From Stieleria sp. JC731 (GTDB taxonomy: Bacteria; Planctomycetota; Planctomycetia; Pirellulales; Pirellulaceae): a DNA stretch of 64,000 nt. Position 1 is the stretch's first letter. Every line of letters begins with the position of its first letter. Positions 62,125 through 64,000 of the stretch are shown piece by piece. Both the position numbers and the translations under genes were made by a program. The DNA lies in the NCBI RefSeq assembly GCF_020966635.1, contig NZ_JAJKFQ010000029.1, positions 248,001 to 312,000 of the forward strand, in the 5' to 3' direction. Under the pieces are notes generated by a model. The model saw nothing but the letters and a program-made list of their open reading frames with translations. It did not search any database and was not told where the DNA came from.

Positions 62125-63054
62125 ATGAGCGAACTGAAAGGCGAATTGCGTCCCAAACCAGAAGATCTCGGTGTCGAAGACCCAGACTTGGTCCCCATGT
62201 CCCGAAAGGACTTTCGGAGACAAAAACGTCGACAACGCCGAAAGCTCATGCTTGCGGTGCTTCCGACGATGTTGACGCTCGGCAATGGGATGTGCGGTTT
62301 AGGTGCCATTGCCGTCGCGGTTAGCGGACCAGAGCTGAACTGGCCCTTGGAACAAAAGCTATTTGCGTCGGGACTGCTGATCTTTGGCGGGATGTTGTTC
62401 GATGCACTCGATGGTTCGGCCGCGCGAATGACCGGTCAAGAAACCGAATTCGGAGGGCAACTCGATAGTCTTTGCGATGCGGTCACTTTCGGAACCGCAC
62501 CGGCAGTCATCATTTGGCGCATCAGCGACGCCTTACCGCAACGCTTTTTGTGGGCTTGCGGTGTTCTATTCACGCTTTGCGTTTTAATTCGCCTGGCGCG
62601 ATTCAATGTCGAAACAGGCGAAGACGACACTCACGAAACTTTTGAAGGACTGCCCAGTCCTGCCGCTGCGGGTACACTCGCCGCGTTCGCACTTGCGATG
62701 CCAGAACTTAAAAGCATCGCCGAAGAAGCATCGTATTCAGAGCACGTTCAGTTGGCCGCTGAAAAGGTTCTGATCGCCTCACACTACATCATCCCAAGTC
62801 TTGCGGGTGTTTTGGCGTACCTGATGGTTTCGCGATTCCAATACCCGCACTTGGTAGCCCAGTATGCGCAAGGCAAACGATCGCTACATCAGATCGGCCA
62901 AGCGCTCTTTGTGGTTGTCGTCGCGATCTTTATTCACTGGATGGTGCTACCGATCGCGTTCTGCTACTACTCGTTCGGAACGCCACTGAAATCGCTACTG
63001 ATGAAATCAAAGGCCGATCCACCGTCTGAGATGGCACATCACCACGGCGACTAG
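62125..63054 (+). CDS. pssA: CDP-alcohol phosphatidyltransferase, probable phosphatidylserine synthase
   Basis: The 309-residue membrane protein carries the CDP-OH-P-transferase signature DALDGSAARMTGQETEFGGQLDSLCD (DxxDGxxARx8Gx3Dx3D), near residues 93-118. About six or seven hydrophobic segments follow (e.g. VTFGTAPAVIIWRIS, FLWACGVLFTLCVLIRLARF, ALFVVVVAIFIHWMVLPIAF). FETFEGLPSPAAAG is typical of phosphatidylserine synthases. It would condense CDP-diacylglycerol with serine in the cytoplasmic membrane. The first 45 residues are polar and Arg-rich (RKDFRRQKRRQRRKL). ATG 62125 is used. It is monocistronic. Confidence 0.85.
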   Translation: MSELKGELRPKPEDLGVEDPDLVPMSRKDFRRQKRRQRRKLMLAVLPTMLTLGNGMCGLGAIAVAVSGPELNWPLEQKLFASGLLIFGGMLFDALDGSAARMTGQETEFGGQLDSLCDAVTFGTAPAVIIWRISDALPQRFLWACGVLFTLCVLIRLARFNVETGEDDTHETFEGLPSPAAAGTLAAFALAMPELKSIAEEASYSEHVQLAAEKVLIASHYIIPSLAGVLAYLMVSRFQYPHLVAQYAQGKRSLHQIGQALFVVVVAIFIHWMVLPIAFCYYSFGTPLKSLLMKSKADPPSEMAHHHGD

Positions 63055-63087
63055 AATTGCGATTTGGGCAGTTCCAAAGTTCGATTG

Positions 63088-64000
63088 TTAACGACGTTCG
63101 TTGTACAAACAAACGGCTTCGTCAAAACTGGTCAGGCCATCGACGACCTTATCCATCGCACTTTGAGCCAGTAGCTTCATCCCTTTCTTGACGGCAAACT
63201 CCTTCATCGCGCCGCTGCTTTCGCCAGCCAGGATCATCTGCCGAAGTTGATCGTTAATTCGAATCACTTCGAACACGGCGACGCGTCCTCGATAACCCGT
63301 TTTTCGACACTTGTCACACCCGACGGCTCGGAACACTTGCAGATCGCCTGGAATTCCATAACGCTGGCTGATTTCTTGATCCAAGTGGTAGGGAACTTTG
63401 CATTCATCGCAAAGCCGTCGAATGAGACGCTGGGCAACAATGACCCGCAAAGCGTCAGCCAATCGATAAGCTTCGATCCCCATGTCCTGTAGTCGTACGA
63501 TCGCGCCGATCGCATCTTCGGTGTGCATGGTGGATAGAACCACCCGCCCGGCCATTGATGCTCGCATACAAACGTCCGCGGTCTGATGATCGGGTAACTC
63601 GCCGACCATCAAGACATCTGGGTCCTGCCGCAGCAAAGCTTTGGCTGCTTCGACGTAGCCGAACCCATCCTGCGAATGGGTCTGCATTTGATTGATTCCG
63701 TCGATGCGAAACTCAACAGGATCTTCGACAGTACAAAGATTCGTTTCGGCATCATTGAGCGATTCCAAACAGGAATACACCGTCGTGGTCTTGCCACAAG
63801 TCGTTGGTCCTGTGACAAGCATCAGCCCGCTCTGGCAACGAATTGACTCCATCAGGTCTTTGCGTTGTCGACGTGTCAAACCTAATTTCGATAGATCCAA
63901 TGGAACTGCAGCTTTGTCTAAGACTTTCATGGCGACATTTTCGCCGTTGATCGTCGGACAGGTGCTCATCCTTAGATTGACTCGGTCATCACCAAACCGG
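63088..64000 (-). CDS. Partial GspE/PilB-type secretion ATPase, C-terminal part
   Basis: The frame is open from the stop codon at 63088 to the right edge, so about 304 codons are visible and the start lies outside. At the edge the protein reads RFGDDRVNLRMSTCPTINGE, a normal GspE core stretch, so ATG 63969 is not the start. Walker A is GPTTCGKTT, Walker B-like LLRQDPDVLMVGE, then STMHTEDAIGAI and two CxxC pairs (CDECK, CDKCR) of the zinc domain. The usual GEIRDxET reads GELPDHQT, with Pro in place of Arg. It drives assembly of a type II/IV system and may handle prepilin-like proteins such as DUF1559 members. Confidence 0.9.
   Translation of the reverse strand, partial: RFGDDRVNLRMSTCPTINGENVAMKVLDKAAVPLDLSKLGLTRRQRKDLMESIRCQSGLMLVTGPTTCGKTTTVYSCLESLNDAETNLCTVEDPVEFRIDGINQMQTHSQDGFGYVEAAKALLRQDPDVLMVGELPDHQTADVCMRASMAGRVVLSTMHTEDAIGAIVRLQDMGIEAYRLADALRVIVAQRLIRRLCDECKVPYHLDQEISQRYGIPGDLQVFRAVGCDKCRKTGYRGRVAVFEVIRINDQLRQMILAGESSGAMKEFAVKKGMKLLAQSAMDKVVDGLTSFDEAVCLYNERR

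Overview
The window looks like a chromosome segment of a planctomycete, most likely family Pirellulaceae (Rhodopirellula-like). This placement is inferred from gene content, not from a search. The signs are three DUF1559 proteins with prepilin-type N-termini, an acidic surface protein starting with the LEPR-xLL-type motif (ALESRKLLAGD), several Gfo/Idh/MocA oxidoreductases and TIM-barrel sugar isomerases, a CehA/McbA-like protein, small lipoproteins, few Shine-Dalgarno sequences, frequent GTG/TTG starts and wide intergenic gaps. I saw no rRNA, tRNA, CRISPR array, transposase or prophage gene.

Layout. 0-5.3 kb: a Tat-exported TIM-barrel isomerase, a small secreted protein, MsrA, a hotdog thioesterase, a DUF1559 gene and a 57-residue lipoprotein gene. 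5.3-9.5 kb: a UvrA and an LpxL-like acyltransferase, with three copies of a dispersed palindromic element around them. 9.5-15 kb: a soluble histidine kinase, rnpA, a 104-bp tandem repeat array of paired hairpins, a DnaJ-class co-chaperone and a CehA/McbA-like protein without the usual metal ligands. 15-23 kb: an oxidoreductase, mfd, a CBS protein and a coiled-coil membrane protein. 23-31.7 kb: a very long TolC-like protein, a cysteine-desulfurase relative without the catalytic cysteine, a second DUF1559 gene, manA and an enlarged TatC. 31.7-36.5 kb: an acidic RTX-repeat protein, an AlkD-like protein, a second 104-bp array in opposite orientation, an SDR and a RidA protein. 36.9-40 kb: two CBS genes, mntR, and a third DUF1559 gene with MntR-like operators in front of it. 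40.2-45.6 kb: a carbohydrate cluster (oxidoreductase, isomerase, cupin, DUF4432). 45.6-52.2 kb: a tripartite RND efflux system with the TolC gene divergent. 52.3-64 kb: an SGNH hydrolase, an O-antigen ligase-like protein, pyruvate kinase, rpmI-rplT, pheS-pheT (PheT without its tRNA-binding OB domain), a DUF4272 protein, phosphatidylserine synthase and a GspE/PilB-type ATPase running off the end.

The signals I find most worth following are: the two 104-bp arrays, whose stems differ by paired compensatory changes; the MntR/operator/DUF1559 arrangement, which suggests manganese control of a pseudopilin-like protein; and three enzymes missing key parts (NifS-like without Cys, PheT without the OB domain, CehA/McbA-like without its HxH ligands).
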